The position numbers were made by a program, and so were the translations under genes. A DNA stretch of 13,531 nucleotides from Alphaproteobacteria bacterium (GTDB lineage Bacteria > Pseudomonadota > Alphaproteobacteria > UBA9219), in contig JAQUPC010000061.1 of the NCBI GenBank assembly GCA_028716765.1, positions 1-13,531 of the forward strand. Reading direction: 5' to 3'. Of this stretch, positions 6,156 through 12,566 are shown piece after piece. The notes beneath the pieces are model-generated. The model had not been told where the DNA came from. It did not search any database and worked only from the letters and a program-made list of their open reading frames with translations. How positions within the stretch are numbered: the stretch's first letter is position 1; each line of letters begins with the position of its first letter.

Positions 6156-8515
6156 TGTATGACCCGCTGATAACGCTGGCCGCGCTCGCCCATGCCCTGC
6201 TTCTGGCGGGTGCCGTCGTTTGGGCGTGCCGCAGATGGGCCGTGCCGCGGCGTGACTGGCCGTTCGCCGTTTATATCGTTTTTTGGGCCGATCTGGTTCT
6301 GGCGGGCCACTTCGCAAGTCTGGTCAAGGCGCTGGATCAGCCGGGCATCTACGCCGCGATGACCTTTGCGGCGATGGCCCTGCTGCTGGCGCTTTTCCGG
6401 TATGTCGATCGCGCGCGCCCGTCGCCGCCGCTTCTGGCCATGCCGCCGCTCGCCTTCGCCACCGTGGAAGACCCTCAGGCTCGGCGCTTTCTGACCGTAT
6501 TTCTCATAGCGACGCTGGCGTTCGTGGCCCTGGCCAGTATCGTCATCGGGTTCAGCGTTTATCCCGACAACGCGGACTCCATGATTTATAGGCTTCCGCG
6601 CGCGTTCTGGTATGTAAGCAACGGGAGCTTTCTGCATCCTTTCGACTCGATCGACAAGCGGATCACGTTCTACCCCCTCGACGGCGTCGCGCTTTATGTG
6701 CCGCTGGTTCTTTACAATCTTCCCGGAACCCTGCACGCGCTGCCGTCGCTGGTGACGTGGATGATGCTTGCCTACACCGCCTATCGCTTTGCGCGCGAAC
6801 TGGGCGCGGAACGGTTCGTCGCGCTCTTCGCGGCATGGCTGGTCGTCGTGACCCCAAGCATTCTGGCGCAGGCGACGTCGACCAACGACGAGATCCTGTG
6901 CGCCGTGGCGCTGCTGACCGGCCTTTATATGGGGTGGCGCTGGCTGGTCACGGGGCGGCACGGTTACTTTCTTCTGGCGGCCATCGCCGTCGGCCTTAGC
7001 GTCGGCACCAAGCTGCACATCGTATTTCTGGCGCCCGTCATTCTGGCCGCGATGGGGATCGCCTTATGGCACATCCGCCGCAAGCCTTCGCGGTTCAAAG
7101 AATGGCTCGGCGCCGTCGGCTGGCGCACGGGCCTTGTCAGTCTTCTTATGGCGGCCGTGATGATCATGCCGTTCCTGCTCTACAATTATATCTCAAGCGG
7201 CCGGTTCTACTTCGTGAGCGAATTCGCAAACGACGTTTTTAATTTGAAGGCGAGCTTGCGCGGCAGTCTGCAGAATCTGCTGATCTACGCGTCGCAAATG
7301 GTCCTTTCGCCGATCGCCGATTTGAACAGCTGGCCCGTGGCGAATGACCGCCAACACTTCAACAATATCCTGAACGCCGTTTTCTATCCTCTGATCAAGC
7401 CGTTCATCAGCGACGATCCTTCGTTCTATCACATGGGCTATCGCTTCGTTGGCATCACGATCCCGGTCTCGGTGCGTTTCGTCGAGTTTAGTCTGTGGTC
7501 GGCGTTCGTGTGGCTTTTGTGGCCGTGGCAGGCGTGGCTGACGCTCAGGCAGAAGTTCCCCTTGCGATCCCTGTTCTTCCTTCTGGCGATGACGCCGCCT
7601 GTGTGGCTGCTGCTGTGGTCGTTCAGCACGCTTTATATGGAAGGCACAGCAACGTATTTCACGTTCTACCTGATCTGCGCGGCTCCGGCGGCGGTGTTCG
7701 TCTTTACGCCTATTCAAAAGCCGTTCTGGAGCGAATTGCGGTGGGTCGTGGTTCTGGTGGTGACCCTGACGAACCTTATCATCAGCGTCAACATGCTGAT
7801 GTTCAGCGGGTTCCGCGCCTTACCCGATCTTTATTACGCGCGCACCTGGCCGTATGACTGGGACCTTGCCGAGCCCGGCATCATCGAGGAAATCCGCCTC
7901 GCCGACCGCATGCGTATTCCCATGCTGCATGAAAAGACGCCGTACTTCGCCTACATGCACTGGCACCCGAACGCGCGTTTCTACAGCCCGTATCCCGTCA
8001 AGGATTTGCTCGAGCCGGAAAAGATTTTGCAGGTCCTGACCATCTCGGGGCTCGACCGCTACGGTTTCATGCCGCTCAAAATTCCCGGCAAGGCGACCCC
8101 CGGGCTGACGTATATCGGCGCCGTGCGCGCGATCGGGCGCGAGGCCATCTTCGCGACCGGCAACGGCGTGGAGCAAAGGCATCCGGAGCATTCCGGCTAT
8201 ATCATTCCGCAGGTTTCGACGACGCCGATCGACGAAGGCGCCCTTGTATCCCTCGGCAACGACGTGGCGGGCCTTTCGCCGGACGACAACCTCGAGTTCA
8301 GCTACGAGATAACGAACAAGGGCCACACGCTTTTTCAGAGCGGGTGGAAGCGCGAGCCGGGCTTTAAGGTTAAAATCATGGCTTACAACCCGATGGTCGA
8401 AACGATACTTTTGACGATTGTCGTCCGTTCGGCGTGGAGCCACAAGGAATTGACGCGCGCCACATACCGCATCAACGGCCCCGGCGCGTGGCTGCCAGAA
8501 GGCGGGGAGTATTAG
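6155..8515 (+). CDS. Polytopic GT-C type glycosyltransferase (GT39/ArnT-like), putative
   Basis: This is a large inner-membrane protein of 786 residues, probably a lipid-linked sugar transferase of the GT-C superfamily. The first 550 or so residues form about a dozen hydrophobic helices. The first periplasmic loop holds the acidic motif YPDNADSMIYRLPRAFWY (Asp138 and Asp141), resembling the catalytic Asp loop of GT39-type enzymes. NDE at 244-246 in STNDEI is a second typical acidic site. The last 230 or so residues are soluble and probably periplasmic, with no recognised domain. It starts by 1-nt overlap with the fieF stop, so the two are cotranscribed, though a functional link is not obvious. 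The acceptor and donor sugar are unknown; modification of LPS, lipid A or a surface glycan is the general inference. Confidence 0.75.
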   Translation: MYDPLITLAALAHALLLAGAVVWACRRWAVPRRDWPFAVYIVFWADLVLAGHFASLVKALDQPGIYAAMTFAAMALLLALFRYVDRARPSPPLLAMPPLAFATVEDPQARRFLTVFLIATLAFVALASIVIGFSVYPDNADSMIYRLPRAFWYVSNGSFLHPFDSIDKRITFYPLDGVALYVPLVLYNLPGTLHALPSLVTWMMLAYTAYRFARELGAERFVALFAAWLVVVTPSILAQATSTNDEILCAVALLTGLYMGWRWLVTGRHGYFLLAAIAVGLSVGTKLHIVFLAPVILAAMGIALWHIRRKPSRFKEWLGAVGWRTGLVSLLMAAVMIMPFLLYNYISSGRFYFVSEFANDVFNLKASLRGSLQNLLIYASQMVLSPIADLNSWPVANDRQHFNNILNAVFYPLIKPFISDDPSFYHMGYRFVGITIPVSVRFVEFSLWSAFVWLLWPWQAWLTLRQKFPLRSLFFLLAMTPPVWLLLWSFSTLYMEGTATYFTFYLICAAPAAVFVFTPIQKPFWSELRWVVVLVVTLTNLIISVNMLMFSGFRALPDLYYARTWPYDWDLAEPGIIEEIRLADRMRIPMLHEKTPYFAYMHWHPNARFYSPYPVKDLLEPEKILQVLTISGLDRYGFMPLKIPGKATPGLTYIGAVRAIGREAIFATGNGVEQRHPEHSGYIIPQVSTTPIDEGALVSLGNDVAGLSPDDNLEFSYEITNKGHTLFQSGWKREPGFKVKIMAYNPMVETILLTIVVRSAWSHKELTRATYRINGPGAWLPEGGEY

Positions 8516-8550
8516 AGTGTTGAAGATCCTTGCTTAGGTTAAAAAATGCT

Positions 8551-8647
8551 GTCATTGCGAGCGCCCCTTGGGGCGCGCGGCAATCCAGTAAAATCAGCCA
8601 ATTCTCTCTTTTCTGGATTGCTTCGGGTCTTTGGCCCTCGCAATGAC
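8551..8647. repeat. Nested palindromic intergenic repeat of the GTCATTGCGAG type
   Basis: GTCATTGCGAG (8551-8561) is complemented by CTCGCAATGAC (8637-8647). Inside them GCAATCCAG (8580-8588) is complemented by CTGGATTGC (8613-8621). A separate hairpin GCGCCCC-TT-GGGGCGC (8561-8576) lies in the left arm. From memory, palindromes with these same words recur between genes in many alphaproteobacterial genomes, including Rickettsiales. It lies between the glycosyltransferase and tRNA-Thr. No coding gene was seen in 8516-8735. Confidence 0.8.
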
Positions 8648-8735
8648 GATTTTAGCCGCTCGAGACATGCGCTTGTTGGCTTGCGCGGACGGCGCGGCTA
8701 TGGCAGAAGTTGGCCCGTATTATATCAGCGCTTAG

Positions 8736-8810
8736 GCTGCCGTAGCTCAGGGGTAGAGCACGTCCTTGGTAAGGACGGGGTCCGCGGTTCAATTCCGCGC
8801 GGCAGCACCA
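8736..8810 (+). tRNA. tRNA-Thr (anticodon GGT), with encoded CCA
   Basis: A complete cloverleaf folds without mismatches. The acceptor stem is GCTGCCG with CGGCAGC, and the D stem is GCTC with GAGC. The anticodon stem is CGTCC with GGACG around the loop TTGGTAA (8766-8772), and the anticodon is GGT (8768-8770). The T stem is CGCGG with CCGCG, followed by A and the genomic CCA at 8808-8810. A T-rich stretch follows at once. Its 3' 45 nt (8766-8810) are duplicated at 11001-11045, so the gene is the insertion site of a genomic island. By the usual logic its present 3' half came from the element. A TATTAT -10-like box lies at 8718-8723. Confidence 0.97.
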
Positions 8811-8846
8811 GTTTTTTCAAGGGGTTAGGTTTTTAGCGACCCCGAA

Positions 8847-8870
8847 AAATTATTACAGCTGTAATAATTT
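8847..8870 (-). terminator. Perfect 24-bp palindrome, probable terminator of the island gene
   Basis: AAATTATTACAG (8847-8858) is followed immediately by its exact reverse complement (8859-8870). On the minus strand the stem runs into TTTTT (8849-8845). It lies between tRNA-Thr and the IS element, where transcription of the minus-strand island gene would have ended before the IS inserted. Because it is symmetrical it could also stop read-through from tRNA-Thr. Confidence 0.55.
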
Positions 8871-8972
8871 GAGCTTGGGTGCAAAAAAATTTCTCCTATC
8901 AACAGTGACGTTCTCCCCGTAAACTGAGCCATTTTCTGGTAGAGTCTGCAACCCCTGAGAAGGAGCAGACTG

Positions 8973-9236
8973 ATGAAGAAGCGATTTACGGAAGAACAGA
9001 TCATCCGGGTGCTGAAGGAGCATGAGGCCGGGATCAAAACAGCCGAGCTATGCCGCAAGCACGGGATCAGAGACGCGACGTTTTATAACTGGAAGGCCAA
9101 GTTCGGTGGCATGGGCGTGTCAGACGCCAAGCGGCTAAAGGAGCTGGAAGCGGAGAACGCTAAACTCAAACGGTTGTTGGCAGACGCCGAGCTCGACAAG
9201 CTCATGATGAAGGAGCTTCTGTCAAAAAACTGGTAA
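8973..9236 (+). CDS. IS3-family transposase OrfA (helix-turn-helix protein)
   Basis: This 87-residue DNA-binding component of the transposase begins [20 protein letters not shown]. It carries a helix-turn-helix (about 20-45, [20 protein letters not shown]). A leucine-zipper-like coiled coil follows (about 55-85, with regularly spaced Leu in [23 protein letters not shown]) that mediates multimerisation. The ATG is preceded by GAAGGAG at ideal distance. The 3' end contains A_AAA_AAC (9224-9230), where -1 slippage yields the OrfAB transposase; without slippage OrfA stops at TAA (9234-9236). OrfA alone usually acts as a regulator in this family. Confidence 0.93.
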   Translation: MKKRFTEEQIIRVLKEHEAGIKTAELCRKHGIRDATFYNWKAKFGGMGVSDAKRLKELEAENAKLKRLLADAELDKLMMKELLSKNW

Positions 9237-9258
9237 AGCCTGCTGCGAAGAAGCAGGC
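9224..9258 (+). promoter_or_regulatory. Programmed -1 ribosomal frameshift signal of the IS
   Basis: The heptamer A_AAA_AAC (9224-9230) fits X_XXY_YYZ in the orfA frame. After a 7-nt spacer, GCCTGCT (9238-9244) pairs perfectly with AGCAGGC (9252-9258) around a 7-nt loop. This gives the expected stimulatory hairpin. Confidence 0.88.
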
Positions 9259-10096
9259 AGTAAAAATCCTGACAGAAAAGCACGATATATCGGCGCGGCG
9301 AGCCCAACGGGTCGTTGGGCTCAGCCGTGGCACGGCGCATTACAAGTCCAAGCGTAACGACGAGGCCTTGAGAGCAGCGATGAAGCGTATCGCCGCAGAG
9401 CGACGGCGTTTTGGCTACAAAAGGCTGGCTGTCATGCTTCGCCGTGAGGGGCACATCCATAATCTGAAGAAGATATACCGGATTTATCGGGAGGAAGGCC
9501 TGATGGTGAAGCGTAGAAAAGGCCGCAAACGCGCCATTGGCACGCGGTTGCCGCTGCCGAAGCCGGACGGCATCAATCAGGTATGGAGCCTGGACTTTCT
9601 GAGCGATGCTTTGTCGGAGGGGCGGCGGTTCCGCGTTTTTGGCGTCATGGATCAATGCAGCCGGGAATGTTTGACCTTGGTGGCGGATACTTCCATTGGC
9701 GGTGTGCGTGTCGCGCGCGAGTTGGATAGCCTTGTTTGGCGACACGGCAAGCCGCTATGCATCGTGAGCGACAACGGCACGGAACTGACCAGCCGCGCCG
9801 TCTTGATGTGGGCACAGCAGAACGGTGTGGAGTGGCATTACATCACACCGGGCAAGCCGCGTGAGAACGGCTTCACCGAAAGCCTGAACGGTCGTATCCG
9901 CGACGAATGTCTGAACGAACATGTTTTTGAAAGCCTCGCTCACGCTCGGCATCTGATCGAAGCATGGCGACAGGATTACAACAATGTCCGTCCTCACGGC
10001 AGCCTCGGTCACCAAACCCCGGCTGCGTTCCGCGCCAGCCTGTGTCCGACTCTGGCGGTCGCGCAGTCTGGCGCTTGCGGACAGGCCGGTTCATGA
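9224..10096 (+). CDS. IS3-family transposase OrfB (DDE catalytic part, made by -1 frameshift)
   Basis: This is the catalytic half of the transposase, expressed as an OrfAB fusion after -1 slippage at 9224-9230 and then reading [16 protein letters not shown]. It contains an HTH_21-like region ([33 protein letters not shown]) and an rve integrase core. The DDE residues are visible in [16 protein letters not shown] and the Glu of [12 protein letters not shown]. No good independent ATG with a ribosome-binding site exists near its beginning; the first in-frame ATG (9380-9382) already lies within conserved sequence. This supports the frameshift model. The reading frame is intact to TGA at 10094-10096, about 55 bp before the right inverted repeat. 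Confidence 0.92.
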   Translation, partial: KKLVKPAAKKQAVKILTEKHDISARRAQRVVGLSRGTAHYKSKRNDEALRAAMKRIAAERRRFGYKRLAVMLRREGHIHNLKKIYRIYREEGLMVKRRKGRKRAIGTRLPLPKPDGINQVWSLDFLSDALSEGRRFRVFGVMDQCSRECLTLVADTSIGGVRVARELDSLVWRHGKPLCIVSDNGTELTSRAVLMWAQQNGVEWHYITPGKPRENGFTESLNGRIRDECLNEHVFESLAHARHLIEAWRQDYNNVRPHGSLGHQTPAAFRASLCPTLAVAQSGACGQAGS

Positions 10097-10120
10097 CTAT
10101 TTTACCCGAAAGACTCTACC

Positions 10121-10810
10121 TCAAACTAACCCGGCTTTGGGGAGAACGTCAAAAGCAAGATCACCCCGCCTATCCCAAGTTTGAGACTGGATAAAACCGC
10201 TTGCACTAGTCAAGTAGGCAAATTGTTTAAGAATTGTAAGTGCTTTTGCGCGAGAGGCTTTGCCGTACCCAGACGTTTTGACCTTAAAACAAATATCATT
10301 AGCGATTATGTCCCCAAGTTTTTTCCCCGCGAAAAGGTCTCCAAGGTTTAGACCTTTCCCTACATTTATGTTCTGGACTTCATTGTCATCCATCCTGACA
10401 ATCTGTGCCTCGTTCGTTAAAAAAATGGCGTTTATTTTTTCAGATAAATTGAAGGGAAGTTTGAAATAGGAAAGATTTTCATAAGGAAGTCCTTCAAACA
10501 ATTCTATAACGTTTGAAGCCATCATATTTATCTCTTCACGACCTAGCAGCTCCTTCAATAGGCCATTCTGTTTATTCCCGCTTTTCTTAAGAAAAGTTTG
10601 GGGCTCATAATTAAGAACAGAAAGCACTTCACCGAAGTTCATGTGTTCGGCAATATCTTTATTCTTTCTGATTATATCGATAAGTGGCAACAGAAGTGAG
10701 TCAACTTCATTATCCCAAATGTTTACAACGCCGTCTTTAACCTTGAGGCTCTCAAGAAGATTGATATAACGACCCTTGATTAAATTCTTCATCTTTTCAT
10801 CAAAGTTCAT
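10121..10810 (-). CDS. Island cargo gene, unknown function, 3' end overwritten by IS
   Basis: The product is not recognised. It is 229 residues, hydrophilic, apparently mostly helical in the first two thirds, with no signal peptide or membrane segment. Its codons are AT-rich (sampled lines about 32-40% GC), unlike the GC-rich flanks, so it was probably acquired. It starts MNFDEKMKNLIKGRYINLLE with a GGATGGTG purine stretch upstream of the ATG. The last ten or so residues (DVLPKAGLV) are encoded by the IS inverted repeat, so the native C-terminus was replaced. Joining the flanks without the IS gives a TGA within two codons, so little was lost. It is the only non-IS gene in the att-flanked island. 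Such lone cargo genes are often defence or selfish functions, but nothing in the sequence shows this. Confidence 0.6.
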   Translation of the reverse strand: MNFDEKMKNLIKGRYINLLESLKVKDGVVNIWDNEVDSLLLPLIDIIRKNKDIAEHMNFGEVLSVLNYEPQTFLKKSGNKQNGLLKELLGREEINMMASNVIELFEGLPYENLSYFKLPFNLSEKINAIFLTNEAQIVRMDDNEVQNINVGKGLNLGDLFAGKKLGDIIANDICFKVKTSGYGKASRAKALTILKQFAYLTSASGFIQSQTWDRRGDLAFDVLPKAGLV

Positions 10811-11000
10811 ATTTCACCATCCCCCATGTTTCTTGTTCAATGTGGCTTAAGGGCTCGACACTTAATGATCGGGTTTCTTTATACCATGGGTGTAACATGG
10901 GTATATAAAATGGGTGAAACGGGTATTTTTTGGTAAAAAACGAACAAGAAACGACAAAAATATCAAAATAGTATAGCAAAAACAGGGGCTTGGCGGCGCT
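10811..11000. promoter_or_regulatory. Island control region: tandem ATGGGT repeats inside an 11-bp inverted repeat
   Basis: No gene is evident here. ATGGGTGTAAC (10886-10896), ATGGGTATATA (10897-10907) and ATGGGTGAAAC (10910-10920) are nearly contiguous direct repeats, followed by GGGTAT (10921-10926). They are enclosed by GTTTCTTGTTC (10828-10838) and its exact complement GAACAAGAAAC (10942-10952). The cluster lies 75-115 bp upstream of the cargo gene, next to attR. It could be an operator, recombinase arm-type or excisionase sites, or iterons. TATAAA and TATATA words on the minus strand within it could be -10 boxes for the cargo gene. Confidence 0.55.
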
Positions 11001-11045
11001 TTGGTAAGGACGGGGTCCGCGATTCAATTCCGCGCGGCAGCACCA
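11001..11045 (+). repeat. attR: displaced 3' half of tRNA-Thr
   Basis: These 45 bp match tRNA-Thr 8766-8810 at 44 positions. The single difference is A at 11022 for G at 8787, in the T stem. It starts with TTGGTAAGG (anticodon loop) and ends in the genomic CCA. No 5' half precedes it, so it is not a functional tRNA. A 12-bp palindrome CTGAGATCTCAG (11059-11070) follows shortly and may be the original tRNA downstream terminator. The rest of 11071-11238 is AT-rich and shows no convincing gene. Confidence 0.9.
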
Positions 11046-11238
11046 TTAAACAAAAAAACTGAGATCTCAGAAAAATACGAAAACCGTATCGGCATTCTTT
11101 TTGTTCGCTTTGCTTTTCTTGTCCCGCCGGAAAACGCGGCAACGGATTTTTCTTAAAAGATACAAAGCTTCAACCACCTCACATCAAACAAGTTTTTCTT
11201 GTCATATCCTCTCTCACAATTTGGCCATTATTCCGATA

Positions 11239-11264
11239 TTAACCTTGAGCATGCGTCAGGTTAA
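11239..11264. promoter_or_regulatory. Dyad symmetry upstream of the DQ-repeat gene (candidate operator)
   Basis: TTAACCT (11239-11245) and AGGTTAA (11258-11264) are perfect inverted arms placed symmetrically around a GCATGC core (11249-11254). This gives a 26-bp dyad ending 35 bp before the ATG at 11300. The spacing and symmetry suggest a dimeric regulator site; the regulator is unknown. Confidence 0.45.
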
Positions 11265-11299
11265 CGCGTTTGCTCAATCGCCAACAAAGGAGATGCGCC

Positions 11300-11626
11300 A
11301 TGAAACGGATTTTAATTTTAGCTGCCCTTGTTTGTTTGTCTTCTCCCGCTCTGGCCAGAGGCGGCGGCGGTGGCGGCGGTAGCGGCGGCGGAGGAGGAAT
11401 GGGACATGCCGGGCCGTCCTCTTCTTCACACACCATGAACGGGAACGCCGGCCAATACAGAAATCAGGCCCAAACGCAAAACAGCCAGGGAACGGCCACG
11501 GGCGACCGTCTGCAAACGCAGGATCGCGACCGGCTTCAGGATAAGGATCAAGATCAAGATCAAGATCAAGATCAAGATCAAGACAAGCTTCGCGATCAGG
11601 ACAGGGATCGCCTGCATCAGCAATAA
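11300..11626 (+). CDS. Small secreted Gly-rich protein with Asp-Gln repeat tail
   Basis: The function is not recognised. From the ATG at 11300 the product is 108 residues with a clear Sec signal peptide (MKRILILAALVCLSSPALA, cut before Arg20). A Gly/Ser-rich stretch follows, then a Gln/Asn-rich segment. The charged tail consists of DR, DK and DQ dipeptides, including six DQ pairs encoded by six perfect GATCAA units (11546-11581). The start is fixed by a strong AAGGAG ribosome-binding site (11287-11292); a longer in-frame start at 11270 would bury the signal peptide. The mature protein is low-complexity and probably disordered in the periplasm or outside the cell. Periplasmic ion-binding or stress-related proteins of this style exist, but assignment is speculative. 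A strong terminator follows and a dyad precedes it, so it is a single-gene unit. Confidence 0.78.
   Translation: MKRILILAALVCLSSPALARGGGGGGGSGGGGGMGHAGPSSSSHTMNGNAGQYRNQAQTQNSQGTATGDRLQTQDRDRLQDKDQDQDQDQDQDQDKLRDQDRDRLHQQ
11546..11581 (+). repeat. Hexanucleotide microsatellite (GATCAA)6, coding Asp-Gln
   Basis: Six perfect tandem copies lie within the reading frame of the small secreted protein. Because the unit is 6 bp, gain or loss of copies changes the DQ tract length without a frameshift. Confidence 0.95.
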
Positions 11627-11647
11627 GGCCGGTTACGGCAGACTATA

Positions 11648-11700
11648 ACAGGGATTCTCGCGGCTATTGCGGGAATCCCTGTGTTTCTTTTGTTCTTTTT
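11648..11700 (+). terminator. Rho-independent terminator
   Basis: ACAGGGATTC (11648-11657) pairs perfectly with GAATCCCTGT (11673-11682), with a further CGC/GCG pairing inside. A T-rich run to 11700 follows. It terminates the DQ-repeat gene, 21 nt after its stop. Confidence 0.88.
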
Positions 11701-11744
11701 GAACGAAGGATAAGTGGCTCCGGCGTACGATAAGCCCCGGCTGG

Positions 11745-12539
11745 CTACTTGGCGATCCCGTGCTCGTAACACAACCCGCCGGTTATTTCGATGGTCGTGG
11801 CGTCGATGGCGCCGTTCTCGACGCAATGCCCGATCAGGGCGGCGATTTCCTCCGGCTGCACAAGGCGTCCGATCTGCACCTCATGAAGGAGGCTCTTCAA
11901 CGCATCCTGATTCATGCCGGTCAGCATCGGCGTCGCGGTATAGCCGGGCGCAATCCCGACGCAACGGATATTATGGATGCCGCGCATCTGGAATTCGCCG
12001 ACGATGATCTTGGGCATCAGCGCGTCGGCAACCTTGGTCGACGAATAGTTAAGCTGCCCGACCTGTCCGGCCTTGTTCACCGAGGAGATCGTCACCAGCA
12101 AACCCTCCCAGCCGCCGTTGACCATCGCTTCGGCGCCGTCGCGCATGGTCAGAAAAGTTCCGGTCAGGTTGATGTCGATCACTGGCTGCCATTTATCGAG
12201 CCCCATTTTTCTGGTGACCTTGCCGGTTTCCTTGTCCAGCGACAGCATGGTGCCGTCGCGAATAATGCCGGCGCAGGCGACGACGATGTTGAGCTTGCCG
12301 AAGGCGTCGAGCGTTGCCTTGATATACTTCGCGGTATCGGCTTCGTTCGAGACGTTGGCCTGAACGCCGATGGCTTCCCCGCCCATCGCCTTGATCTCCT
12401 TGACGACGCGATCGATGTTGCTTTGCGCTATATCGACCACGGCCACCTTGACGCCGTTCTGGACGAAGTATTTGGCGACAGCCTCGCCAATGCCGTTGCC
12501 GCCGCCCGTTATAATGGCCACGCTGTCTTTCATTTTCAT
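11745..12539 (-). CDS. Short-chain dehydrogenase/reductase, FabG-like
   Basis: This is an NAD(P)-dependent SDR, probably acting on a 3-hydroxyacyl or 3-ketoacyl thioester. The 264 residues have the Rossmann motif TGGGNGIG at 11-18 and an acidic VVDIA at the end of strand 2, favouring NAD(H). CAGI at 89-92 stands in place of NAGI. Asn124 lies in IDINLTG, with catalytic Ser152 and Tyr165-x3-Lys169 (YSSTK). The C-terminal segment IEITGGLCYEHG is in the usual position. An extra stretch at about 100-116 lengthens the loop before helix 4 compared with FabG. It is third in a minus-strand operon after a thiolase and a 103-residue protein (27-bp gap), with GGGGAT as ribosome-binding site. The thiolase partner suggests a 3-hydroxyacyl-CoA dehydrogenase or ketoacyl-CoA reductase; substrate unproven. 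Confidence 0.88.
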   Translation of the reverse strand: MKMKDSVAIITGGGNGIGEAVAKYFVQNGVKVAVVDIAQSNIDRVVKEIKAMGGEAIGVQANVSNEADTAKYIKATLDAFGKLNIVVACAGIIRDGTMLSLDKETGKVTRKMGLDKWQPVIDINLTGTFLTMRDGAEAMVNGGWEGLLVTISSVNKAGQVGQLNYSSTKVADALMPKIIVGEFQMRGIHNIRCVGIAPGYTATPMLTGMNQDALKSLLHEVQIGRLVQPEEIAALIGHCVENGAIDATTIEITGGLCYEHGIAK

Positions 12540-12566
12540 GACGCTATCCCCAGTTGCAAGTTTGGT

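Larger units (their letters stand above)
8906..10151 (+). mobile_element. IS3-family insertion sequence, IS407-like group, complete
   Basis: The 1246-bp element is bounded by 13-bp perfect terminal inverted repeats: TGACGTTCTCCCC (8906-8918) and its complement (10139-10151), with the TG...CA ends of the family. A second shared word, GGTAGAGTCT, lies about 20-25 bp further in at both ends. It carries overlapping orfA and orfB in -1 register with an intact slippery site and intact DDE residues, so it looks functional. No exact target duplication is visible: the outer 4-mers are ACAG on the left and AAAG on the right. This suggests point mutation, or rearrangement after insertion. It sits at the 3' end of the island's only other gene. 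Confidence 0.9.
8766..11045. mobile_element. tRNA-Thr-integrated mini-island (att-flanked, no integrase)
   Basis: The segment is bounded by 45-bp direct repeats with one mismatch: attL within tRNA-Thr (8766-8810) and attR (11001-11045). The repeat begins exactly at the anticodon loop and ends with CCA. This is typical of tyrosine-recombinase integration into tRNA genes. The insertion adds 2235 bp, of which 1246 bp is an IS3-family element. The remaining roughly 1 kb holds one AT-rich gene, a tandem ATGGGT repeat cluster and an 11-bp inverted repeat. No integrase, excisionase or replication gene is present. It may be a remnant, or a non-autonomous element mobilised in trans. Confidence 0.82.

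Noticed and set aside
5163..7018. Long minus-strand frames of 384 and 316 residues
   Set aside because: They are antisense to fieF and the glycosyltransferase, both of which have clear family motifs. The translations are Arg/His/Asp-rich with no domain.
8546..8836. 96-residue frame over the palindrome and tRNA-Thr
   Set aside because: It lies across a palindromic repeat and a complete tRNA gene, so it is not coding.
8902..10155. Target-site duplication of the IS
   Set aside because: The outer 4-mers ACAG and AAAG differ at one base and the 3-mers CAG and AAA do not match, so no duplication is claimed.
10800..11027. 75-residue minus-strand frame upstream of the cargo gene
   Set aside because: It starts inside attR, runs through the repeat cluster and overlaps the cargo start. 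There is no ribosome-binding site or family signal.
11001..11045. Second tRNA-Thr gene
   Set aside because: Only the 3' half from the anticodon loop onward is present; no acceptor 5' strand or D arm precedes it.
11101..11382. 93-residue frame between attR and the DQ-repeat gene
   Set aside because: There is no ribosome-binding site, it overlaps the true gene in another frame, and its Arg-rich end is the out-of-frame Gly-rich coding stretch.
11546..11581. CRISPR-like repeat
   Set aside because: The units are 6 bp, contiguous and in a reading frame, with no spacers.
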